From contig CAZMOR010000305.1 in assembly GCA_964567795.1 (NCBI GenBank), forward strand, positions 1 to 6,183: a DNA stretch of 6,183 bases, in the 5' to 3' direction. The DNA is from Lenti-01 sp964567795. Its GTDB lineage: Bacteria > Verrucomicrobiota > Kiritimatiellia > CAIQIC01 > Lenti-01. How positions within the stretch are numbered: position 1 is the first letter of the stretch; the number at the start of each line of letters is the position of its first letter. The notes under the pieces were generated by a model. The model was not told the DNA's origin and searched no databases. It worked only from the letters and a program-made list of their open reading frames with translations. Shown here piece by piece: positions 1-6,183 of this stretch. The translations under genes and the position numbers were made by a program.

Positions 1-284
1 AAATACGTGGGCGCCACCGGATTGGTGCTGCCCTGGATGGTCACATAGTAGTTGGTGCCGTTCGTGACATAACCGGAATCCGTGCCATCCAGCTTGATCG
101 GCGGCGCTCCGGCCGTATAGGTGCCGGCATCCACATAGATCACGTCCGAGGCCGCCAAGGTGTTGTTGCTGATCACATACTGCACACTGGCCATCGGGGA
201 ATCGGGGGTCAGGCCGTCATTGGCGTTGTCCCCCACGGCGGTGCAATACACGTCTCCGTTCGTGCCGGAATCGTTGACATAATA
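1..284 (-). other. Start of right-handed beta-helix domain 5 (residues 1967-2060, cut by the window edge)
   Basis: The conserved opening is complete: YYVNDSGTNGDVYC (1967-1980), GDNANDGLTPDSP, a VIYVDAGTY strand and TIQGSTN. The sequence then runs off the window just as the helix body should begin. The opening is closest to that of helix 3 (GDNAND versus GNNANS), and the QGSTN coding segment shares an 18-base exact match with helix 1. The gene therefore continues by at least most of one more module. Confidence 0.85.
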
Positions 285-3200
285 GGGAATGGTGCCGCCG
301 TTGCGGAGGATGAAACGCCCCGCCGAACGCGAGATGGTCGGATTTTCGCGGGCCGTGATGCGCCACCACGCGCGGGCGGACCGGCCATATGGCACGCTGT
401 CCCAAACATATTGCTGCGGCCCCGCCAAGGCCCCGCGCACGATATTGGTCCAAGTATTCTGGTCGTCCGGAGAATAATCGATATCGACGGAGTAATTCGT
501 CGCGGAAGCCACGGCAATCCAGGTCATGGTCACCACGCCGGACACCTGGGCGCCCTTCCCCGGGAAGATCGGGATGAGATCCCCGTCCGGAGGCGTCTTG
601 CTGGCCTGGCTGCTCCCGCCATACATCCCGATGTTCAACCGCCGGCCGTTGGGGCTCGGTTCCGCCGTCCAGGCGAGGGAATTCCGATTGCCTGAATCGA
701 TCAACGGAGACGACTCGATGTCGTTCGTCCACCCGATACCAACCTGGTAACGGCCACCCACACTCTTGAGATGGAAATCCCCGCTGCCAGGAGCGAAAAC
801 CTTGGGATCATGCTCGATGGAATTGCGGTCCTGGCCCACCGCGACGGACCACGCGGACAAGGTATCGTATTGGTTGGTCCGCGCCGCGGATCCGCTGCCG
901 GTCTGCACTCCGCCGGCATAGGAGTCCCCCTGGTTGACAAACAGGCCGTTGTAATCGCTTTCCAGTTCTGTTTGAGGCACTCCTGACAATACATAGAAAC
1001 CATACGCATCATGGGCCGTCACCCCGATCAGGGTGTTGGAAACCCGCGCATAACCACGCTCCAGCAGCACCCCCATTTGGTTTGACCATACGGCACAGGA
1101 ACCCATATATAGCGCGCCGCCACCCAAAGCGGCAAAGCGGATGCCGGAATTCTGACATCCATATATAGCAGAATGTGTCAGCGATAGATTAGAGGAGACG
1201 CCGGCAACCGAAACGCCGTTCTGGCAATTCCGGATCGTCAGCCACTCGCCGCCGATGAAATAACTGCCGTTCAGCGCCAGGCCGTTGCTGGCCCCGAGGA
1301 TGGCCAAGCGGCTGAACCGAACCCCGTAGGTGTCCTGCAGGTTGAAGCCGGACACATCCGGGTTGGAGATGATGTAGATGCTGCCGCCAGCGGTTTCATT
1401 GGTACTGCCGAGGATATTGACCTGGTAATCGGCTCCTTGCTCCAGGTCGCCGGCATCCAAATCTCCGACCGTGGTCTGCGCGGGCGTTTGGTAGATCCCC
1501 GTATCCACGTAAATCACATCGCTCGGTTCCAGGTTGTATTGGTCAAGCACTTCGGAAACCCAGCGTTTGGGAGAACCCGGCGAAGCCCCGGTGTTCGAGG
1601 AAACGCCAATCGCGGTGCAATACACATCACCATTAGTAAAATCGTCGTTCACATAGTAATAGACCGGGCCGTTGTGGAGCACGAAATTGAGCTCACTGGT
1701 GGCGGTGATATTGGTCTCGACCTCGTCCTGGGCCCGCCACAGGGCCAGCGGCGAGGACGGCAGGCTCAAGCTGTTCCACACCACGCCGCCCAGGGAGGCC
1801 GCGATGCCATCGGCCACGCGGGTCCACGTCGCCCCATTGTCAATCGAGACCTCCAGCCGGACGGTATGGCCCGTCGCCATGCCCGAGGCCTTCCAGTTCA
1901 AAACCACCTGTCCGGATGCCACGCCGCCCCGGTTCAGCGAGACCAAATGCAGGGCGGAGTTGGTCTCGGACTTGGAGGCCCAAGGGGTCGCCCCATACAG
2001 CCCGATATTAACCCGGGAACCGTTTAACACCGGCTCGTTTGTCCAGTCAGTTGCCGTGGGATCCCCGGCATCAATCAGCGGCGACGAGGTCACATCCGTG
2101 GTCCAGGTACCCATGGCCGGTGACCAGCGGCCGGCACGACTCAACAGGTGGAAATCCCGCCCGGCGGAGTTCGCCAGCATGGGATTGCCGTCATACGAAT
2201 GCAGATCCTGGCCCGACGCCGCCGCCCAGGAACCCATGGTTTCATAGATGATGGGGACCGGTGACCGCGCGCGTTCAAACACCCGGCCGCCATCCGGCAG
2301 CCAGATGGCATTGTAGTCCGTGTCGAGGACGTCCGTCGGGGACAAACCATACACGTAATAACCGGCGGCCACGGACAGCAGGCAGTGCCGGATCGTCGCG
2401 CTCAAGTTGCCCTTCAGTTCAATGGCATAGCCCGCGGTGCCCCAGATGGCGCAATGGTCGATCACCGGGAACACAATGTTCGTGATGGACATGTTGCGGG
2501 ACCCGATAATGATGCCCTGATTGGCATCGTAAACCACGCAGTGCTCCAGGCGCAACTGACTGCCGGCGCTCAGGCGGAAAGCGGCATTGGCAGATCCCAC
2601 CGCCATCCATTTTGCAGAGGCGCCGTAGCAACTGTTGAATTCAATGGCGTCGCTGACGGTGTTGGAAACCGTGATATTCCGTAATTCAAAACCCACGCCG
2701 TAGTCCGCTTGGATGCCGATCGGATTGAAGGACCGGTCCAGCACGGTACCGTTCACCAAGGCATTGGTGTTGCCCTGGAAGATGATCGGTGGCAGATCGA
2801 GGCTGCCGGCGGTATCCGCCTGCGAAATGCGCCAAGGTTCCAGGCCCCGGTACACGCCGGTATCGATGTAAACCACATCGCCCCCGTTCGTACCGCTTTC
2901 CAGATCGTATTTTGCCAGCAAGGCGTTCAAGTCCGCCATCGGCAGCGAACTGCTCAAGCCGCTGTTGGCATTGTTCCCCACGGCTGAGCAATACACATCA
3001 TTCGTAATGGAACTGTCGTTGATATAGAAATGGAAAGGCTGGTTGCGCACGGAGAACGGTCCGGCGATGTCAACGCCGCAGGCCGCGCCTTCGATCTTCA
3101 AATAGGCCTGCACCGACTGTTCGCTCCGGGTCGAATCCCAGGTCCAGGATTCCGGCCGGGCGGGCAGCCCCGTCACCAGGTTGGACCAACTGGTCCCGCC

Positions 3201-6183
3201 ATCCGCGGAATAGGAGATGGTCACCGTGCTGGACGTCACCGCGCCGCCGGAGAGCCAGGTCAGCAGCACGTTGGTTCCCGCCGCTCGGCCCCCGTCGTTG
3301 AAACTGATCCAGGTCAGCCGGCAGTTCGTGGGAGTCTTCGACGCTTCGCTGGTGTTGCCGTACCGGCCCAGGTTCACGCGTCCGCCATTGGGGATGGGTT
3401 CCGTACACGCCAAGGCTGGATCACCGGCATCGATTATCACTGAATCATCCGCCGCCGGGTCCAAGACAAACGACGAGGTCGCCGGATTAAATCGACCGCC
3501 CGAACTCTTCAGGTGGAAATCATTTGCATCCAGATCGGCGAACCCGGGCTCGCGGGAAAGACTGTGCCCGTCCTGCCCGGTTGCCGTCGACCAGTTGCCG
3601 ACAGAATCATATTCGCGTTCGAACCCGGCCGTTTGCTCTTCCAAGGCGGTCAAGGCGCCGTCCGAGCGGTAGAGATCGTTATAGTCGGCATACAATTGGC
3701 CACGCACCGAATAGATGGTCGTACGCAATCCAAATGCTCCCAGGATGCAATTACTGACCGTTAAATAGGATGCCGGGAACGTAGAACCGCCGGTTTCCAA
3801 CCGCATGCCGGAAACGACTTGGGCAATGCCGTTGGACCAAATCGTGCCGTTTTCCAGCCGCGTGTTGTACGACACCCAACTGGCAACGCCATTGGTTTGA
3901 ACCCCGGCCACCAGGAAGTTCCGGAGATAGATATTGGATCCATATACAATATTGATTCCGGTTTTCTTGCCATCAAAGATGTCGAACTGGTTGAATGTAA
4001 TATCTTCCGCGGATTCGACCGCCACCACGATCGTCTTGGTCTGGTTGTTGAATTTCAGATTCCGGAACAGGAGGCCGCGGACATTGGTCATCTGGAAACC
4101 CGCGCCCGACAGGACGGTGCCGGGATAATTCGTGCTGCCCTGGATCACGACCGGTTCCGCGGCGGTGCCGCAGTCGGGATAGCTGATCGTCAACGGCGCG
4201 CTCAGGTTGTATTGACCGGTGTCCAGCAGGATGGTATCGCCCGGTTCCACGTCGTACCGGGTCAGGACATCCGTCACCGATGACAACGGCGAGGCCGGAG
4301 TCAGGCCGGTATTTTCCACTGACCCTGGAGCGGTGGTATAGGCATCCTGGTCGGTCGAAGAATCGTTGACGTAGAACACGAGATTGCTGTTGTGGATGGC
4401 AAAATCCCGCTCCGAAGCCGAGACCCAGGTGGGCTGGCTCTGGCTTTGCACGCGCCACCGGAAGGTCGGCAGCGAAGGCTGCGTGGTGGAATCCCACGTG
4501 TAGGAGCCGGCGCTCGCCAGGCTGGGGCTGATGGTCGCGAAATTCACCCCGCTGTTGGTCGAAATCTGGATGTTCACCATGTGGCCGGCGTTCGTCGCAC
4601 CGCCGCGGGTGATCCACCGCAGGATTTGCGTTCCGCGCACCATGCCGCCCTCGTTCAGCGTCAGCAGCACGAACGAGCCCTTGCTGGGCGTCCGGCTGGC
4701 ATAGACGGTCCCGCCATAAACCCCGAGGTTGGCCCGGCGGCCGTTGGATTCCGGTTCGGAAGACCAGGACATGGCGGGATCCGCCGCATCGATCAGGGGC
4801 GACGTGACGGGATCGTCTTCAAACGTTTCGCTCTGCGGATTATAATGCCCGCCCTCGCTCCGCGGATGGATATCCCCCCCCGCCAGGTCCACGAACAGCG
4901 GATCGCCGGCCAGCGAATTGCTGTCGGCCTGGCTCCAGGCGCTCCACGTCGCCAAATCGTTGAAGCTGGTTTCATTCATGCCGTAGATCACGCTGGAATT
5001 GCGGATCCGGGCAAACAGCGAATTCGTGTAGGGCCGGTGATAGGCGTTGTAGTTGCCGAAGAAGTTCGAGGTGCCAACCGCATGGATGACATGCTCCGGG
5101 CTATTGGCCACGAACACACTGTTGCTGACATAAATGCGTCCCGACTGGACACCGATCAAGGCCCCGGTGGACAGCGCGGTCCCGTTGGTGGAGGCCGGCA
5201 GGCAGGCGATCACGCCGCTGTTCCAGTAATTCGTGGTTACCGGAATGATCGCGGTTAACGGCTTGGCCACATAGAAGCCGGTCTTGAAGAAATTCAGCGC
5301 GGCGCACTGGATGAACCGGTTCTGGTCGGACAGTTCGCTCAGGTTGAAGGCGTTGCCCCGGGTCCATTCGGAACGCACACGGATGAGCCGGTTTGAACTG
5401 GCTTGCGTAAACGTCAGGCCCTGCTCGCCACCCAGCAGGCGCATGTCCCGCATTTCCAAGTGCCGCATGCCTTGCAGGTCAATCACGGAACCGGCGCTGT
5501 TGGTGAAGATGGAGCCGCCGGCGGCTTCGTTGGTGCTGCCCTGGATGATCAGGTAGTTCGTGGACGAGGTCGACGGAATATCGATTTCCAACGTTGTGCT
5601 GCGGGGATAGATGCCCGTGTCCACATAGACGGTATCGCCGTGCTCCACCTTGTAGCGCCCCAGCAGCGTCTCCAGGGAATCCAGCGGAGAATCCGGGCTG
5701 AGGCCGGTATTGGTGGGACTACCCGGCGCCGTGCAGTACACATCGCCATCGATGCTATAGTCGTTCAGGTAATATGCCAGTGGATCGTTCTTGATGGCAA
5801 ACAGGATTTCGGTCTGGCCGCAAACCGCGCCGTTGGTGGTGCACACCCGCCAGACTCCCTGCGCCGTGCTGGGAAAATTGGTGGTCGTCCACGACAGCCC
5901 GGAGCTGCCCGTGTCGGCATAGATGTTCAGGGCAATGTTGGTCCAGTTGGCACCGGCATCGCCGGAAAACTCGACGTTGACCCGCTCATTCGGCGCCAGC
6001 CCGTTGTAGGACCAATACAATTGAACCGTGCCCCGGACGGTGCCGCCGTCCGAAATGGTGATGGGCACGAGCGAGCCGGTACCAGAGCTCTTGCTGGCTT
6101 CCGTCGTGTTGCCGTACAGGCCCACATTGATCCGGCCCCCGTTGTTGGTCGGCTCGTTTGCATAGGCCGAAGCCGGATCCCCC
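1..6183 (-). CDS. Internal part of a giant secreted Ig/beta-helix tandem-repeat protein (partial at both ends)
   Basis: One minus-strand frame is open across the entire window: 2,060 complete codons without a stop, from base 6182 to base 3. Neither the start codon nor the stop is present, so the signal peptide and any C-terminal anchor cannot be seen. Third codon positions are mostly G or C, and the protein has a coherent repeating pattern from end to end, which confirms the frame. It alternates Ig/FN3-like beta-sandwiches (about 100 residues) with right-handed parallel beta-helix domains (about 350 residues) at a period of 449-466 residues. Landmarks that recur in each module are YVND, GDVYC, VDTG.Y, QGSTN, DYN, DFHL.S, SPLIDAGDP and N.G.YG.T.ASK. 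The composition is rich in Gly, Ser, Thr and Asn, with no hydrophobic membrane segment, as in exported proteins. Proteins of this type are usually annotated only as right-handed parallel beta-helix or choice-of-anchor proteins. An adhesin, a polysaccharide-binding protein or an envelope scaffold is plausible. I see no catalytic motif. The coding frame is near certain; the function is unknown. Confidence 0.95.
285..593 (-). other. Ig/FN3-like beta-sandwich domain 5 (residues 1864-1966)
   Basis: It contains GDLIPIFPGKG, GVVTMTWIAVASATNY, VDIDYSPDDQNTWTNI, QYVWDSV and RAWWRITA, ending in FILRN. The SPDDQNTW turn replaces the usual SxDGGxxW. ATNYSVDIDYS is close to the classical FN3/Ig strand pattern. 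It has no cysteine. Confidence 0.72.
594..1661 (-). other. Right-handed beta-helix domain 4 (residues 1508-1863)
   Basis: It opens with YYYVNDDF, GDVYCTAIG, VIYVDTGIY and ILGSTNETAGGSI, the last closely matching helix 1 (GSTNEAAGGSI). The coils include GVRFSRLAILGASNGL, WLTIRNCQNGVSV, LSLTHSAIYGCQNSGI and ALYMGSCAVWSNQMGV, again with recurring N/G turns. The closing part has SDYNGLFVNQG (DYN at 1743), SAWSVAVGQDRNS, GDFHLKSVGGRY, SPLIDSGNR (1825 on, where the others have DAGDP) and NIGMYGGSSQASKT. Confidence 0.82.
1662..1967 (-). other. Ig/FN3-like beta-sandwich domain 4 (residues 1406-1507)
   Basis: It contains LHLVSLNRGG, QVVLNWKAS, GHTVRLEVSIDNGATWTRV, GGVVWNS and ALWRAQDE, ending in NFVLHN. 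It follows the same strand order as the other sandwich domains, with D-N-G-x-x-W at the turn. It has no cysteine. Confidence 0.72.
1968..3029 (-). other. Right-handed beta-helix domain 3 (residues 1052-1405)
   Basis: It opens with FYINDSS, NDVYCSAVGNNANSGL and a VVYIDTGVY strand, with about four extra residues (SGTNGGD) relative to the EPGD of other copies. FQGNTN replaces QGSTN. The coils are the most regular in the window: FELRNITVSNT, LRLEHCVVYD, VIDHCAIWG and ATIRHCLLSV, with Cys or small residues stacked at equivalent turn positions, as in PbH1-type repeats. The closing part has DTDYNAIWLPDGG (DYN at 1289), GSWAAASGQDLHS, RDFHLLS, SPLIDAGDP (1367 on) and NIGLYGATPWASKS. Confidence 0.83.
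3030..3332 (-). other. Ig/FN3-like beta-sandwich domain 3 (residues 951-1051)
   Basis: It has CRLTWISFNDGG, TNVLLTWLSGG, then VTISYSADGGTSWSNL, which is the clearest example of the D-G-G-x-x-W turn in the window. SWTWDST and a final PFSVRN follow. Cysteines 954 and 1035 lie near the first and late strands and could pair across the sandwich. It immediately precedes helix 3. Confidence 0.72.
3333..4376 (-). other. Right-handed beta-helix domain 2 (residues 603-950)
   Basis: It opens with FYVNDSST and then DAYTTAPG, where the cysteine conserved in the other four openings is Thr 616. TGLTPASP, EPGDTILLDTGQY and VIQGSTN follow. The body has clear helix coils, such as GLLFRNLKFNN, DITFNQFDIFDG and NIYLRNFLVAG. 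The closing part has DYNDLYRSDG (833 on), NWSTATGQDGHS, DLDANDFHLKS, VIIDAGDP (from 915) and NLGRYGNTSEASKT. DLDAND resembles a calcium-binding loop, but one short stretch does not establish this. This is the shortest and most divergent of the complete helices, and its middle is coded by unusually AT-rich DNA. Confidence 0.8.
4377..4691 (-). other. Ig/FN3-like beta-sandwich domain 2 (residues 498-602)
   Basis: It contains NEGGMVRGTQILRW, AGHMVNIQIS followed by TNSGVNF in place of the usual D-G-G-x-x-W turn, then SYTWDST and FRWRVQSQ, and ends in FAIHN. The order of strands matches domains 1, 3, 4 and 5. The usual Trp of the turn is replaced by Phe. It has no cysteine. It joins helix 1 to helix 2 without any obvious low-complexity linker. 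Confidence 0.7.
4692..5780 (-). other. Right-handed beta-helix domain 1 (residues 135-497)
   Basis: The domain opens with YYLND (137-141), GDVYC (146-150), a GLSPDSP turn and VYVDTGIY (185-192), then IQGSTN. The body shows short hydrophobic strands broken by N/G/S turns (for example HLEMRDMRLLGGEQGL, and RIYVSNSVFV further on), as expected of parallel beta-helix coils. The closing part has NYNAY (DYN-equivalent at 377), ATWSAWSQADSNS, GDPLFVD, DIHPRS, SPLIDAADP (461 on) and NLGVYGGTVYASR. It departs from the other copies in lacking the GQD motif and in having IHPRSEGG for FHLKSxGG. Its catalytic ability, if any, is not visible. It is the longest helix of the set. Confidence 0.8.
4874..4881 (-). 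repeat. Run of eight G on the coding strand inside helix 1
   Basis: Eight consecutive C on the + strand read as GCG-GGG-GGG-GAT (Ala-Gly-Gly-Asp) in the giant protein, just before the IHPRS segment. The frame is intact on both sides as given. Losing one base here would move reading to a frame that stops at base 4793, about 27 codons on. It is the only mononucleotide run this long that I noticed in the window. Confidence 0.9.
5781..6074 (-). other. Ig/FN3-like beta-sandwich domain 1 (residues 37-134)
   Basis: The domain begins with a short beta-strand run (SLVPITI), then DGGTVRGTVQLYW (45-57), VNVEFSGDAGANWTNI (68-83) and a WRVC strand (111-114). It ends in FAIKN before helix 1. Alternating hydrophobic residues, the Y/F-S-x-D-x-G-x-x-W turn and the late W-R strand are typical of Ig/FN3-like sandwiches between repeats in large bacterial surface proteins. 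It has two cysteines, 114 and 121, that are absent at these positions in the other copies and could form a short-loop disulfide. The exact fold family is not certain. Confidence 0.7.
6075..6183 (-). other. C-terminal end of a preceding beta-helix module (helix 0)
   Basis: The first 36 visible residues match the last part of the closing segment of the other modules. They contain DP (residues 2-3), NEPTNNGGRIN (9-19), GLYGNT (21-26) and EASKS (28-32). This shows that at least one more module lies upstream in the gene, beyond base 6183. Confidence 0.85.

Larger units (their letters stand above)
1968..6074 (-). repeat. Tandem array of Ig-plus-beta-helix modules, about 455 residues each
   Basis: The interval given holds the first three complete modules. 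A fourth complete module (594-1967) and a partial fifth (1-593) continue the array to the window edge. The opening landmark YVND recurs with its first aromatic residue at 137, 603, 1052, 1509 and 1967, giving spacings of 466, 449, 457 and 458 residues. The closing ASK/ASR recurs at about 31, 497, 949, 1404 and 1862. Within each module, DYN lies 230-240 residues after the opening, and the SPLIDA segment lies 311-324 residues after it. The copies share landmarks and spacing but are otherwise diverged, so the repeat is at the level of protein domains and is only patchily visible in the DNA. Confidence 0.9.

Noticed and set aside
217..732. Minus-strand open frame of 171 codons
   Set aside because: It is out of phase with the stop-free frame and is replaced by Ig5 and the end of helix 4. 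It has no domain pattern.
1103..1170. Two copies of CCATATATAGC 56 bases apart, resembling an operator or promoter element
   Set aside because: They fall inside the helix 4 body in two different codon phases and code for different residues (AIYG and LYMG). With no gene start nearby they look like chance TA-rich codons.
1437..2247. Two overlapping plus-strand open frames of 196 and 191 codons
   Set aside because: They overlap each other in different phases and lie antisense to Ig4 and helix 3/4. They show no family signature or coherent pattern.
3973..4617. Minus-strand open frame of 214 codons
   Set aside because: It is on the right strand but out of phase with the giant frame, which passes through here as Ig2 and helix 2 with clear domain motifs. 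Its low-complexity Arg/Asp/Gly translation marks it as a shadow.
4392..5258. Plus-strand open frame of 288 codons, the longest complete ORF in the window
   Set aside because: It lies antisense to helix 1, Ig2 and helix 2 of the giant gene. Its translation is Arg-, Gly- and Pro-rich without recognisable domains, as expected of a shadow frame in GC-rich DNA.
594..5780. Polysaccharide lyase or glycosidase assignment for the beta-helices
   Set aside because: The fold is shared with pectate-lyase-like enzymes, but no known catalytic Asp/Arg/Lys cluster could be recognised and the conserved residues sit at the helix ends. A catalytic name would be a guess.
1..6183. CRISPR array, insertion sequence or tRNA/rRNA gene as a source of the repeated DNA
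   Set aside because: The repeats are about 1.4 kb apart, diverged and all in one coding frame. No short direct repeats with spacers, inverted-repeat ends, transposase motifs or RNA gene signatures were seen.

Overview
The whole window is the inside of one giant protein-coding gene read on the minus strand. One minus-strand frame (codons occupying bases 6182 down to 3) has no stop for all 2,060 codons, and the gene starts and ends beyond the window. Residue numbers used here count from base 6182, so residue n begins at base 6182-3(n-1). I translated this frame end to end. I checked the phase at many conserved landmarks (bases 5774, 4802, 4376, 3686, 3029, 2318, 1661, 956 and 284, among others). 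All are in the same phase, so there is no frameshift. There is no intergenic DNA, promoter, terminator, RNA gene, CRISPR array or mobile element in the window.

The protein is a tandem array of one composite module repeated every 449-466 residues (about 1.35-1.40 kb). Each module has an Ig/FN3-like beta-sandwich of about 100 residues. A strongly conserved opening segment follows (YVND...GDVYC...GL.P.SP...Y.LE.GD..YVDTG.Y). Next comes a right-handed parallel beta-helix, and the module closes with a conserved segment (DYN...W..A.GQD..S...DP...DFHL.S...SPLIDAGDP...NG.R.N.G.YG.T.ASK). In the order of translation the window holds the end of one helix, then Ig1-helix1, Ig2-helix2, Ig3-helix3, Ig4-helix4, Ig5 and the start of helix5. 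The copies are well diverged in DNA and protein, so this is an old, functionally maintained expansion and not a recent one.

The composition (about 60% GC, rich in Gly, Ser, Thr and Asn, poor in Lys, no transmembrane segment) and the domains point to a secreted or surface-exposed protein. Such proteins take part in carbohydrate binding or processing, adhesion, or cell-envelope structure. No catalytic site is recognisable. Giant Ig/beta-helix proteins with these closing motifs are, as far as I recall, typical of the PVC bacteria (Kiritimatiellota, Lentisphaerota, Verrucomicrobiota, Planctomycetota) and of Omnitrophota. The lineage assignment is inference, because nothing in the window is a taxonomic marker.
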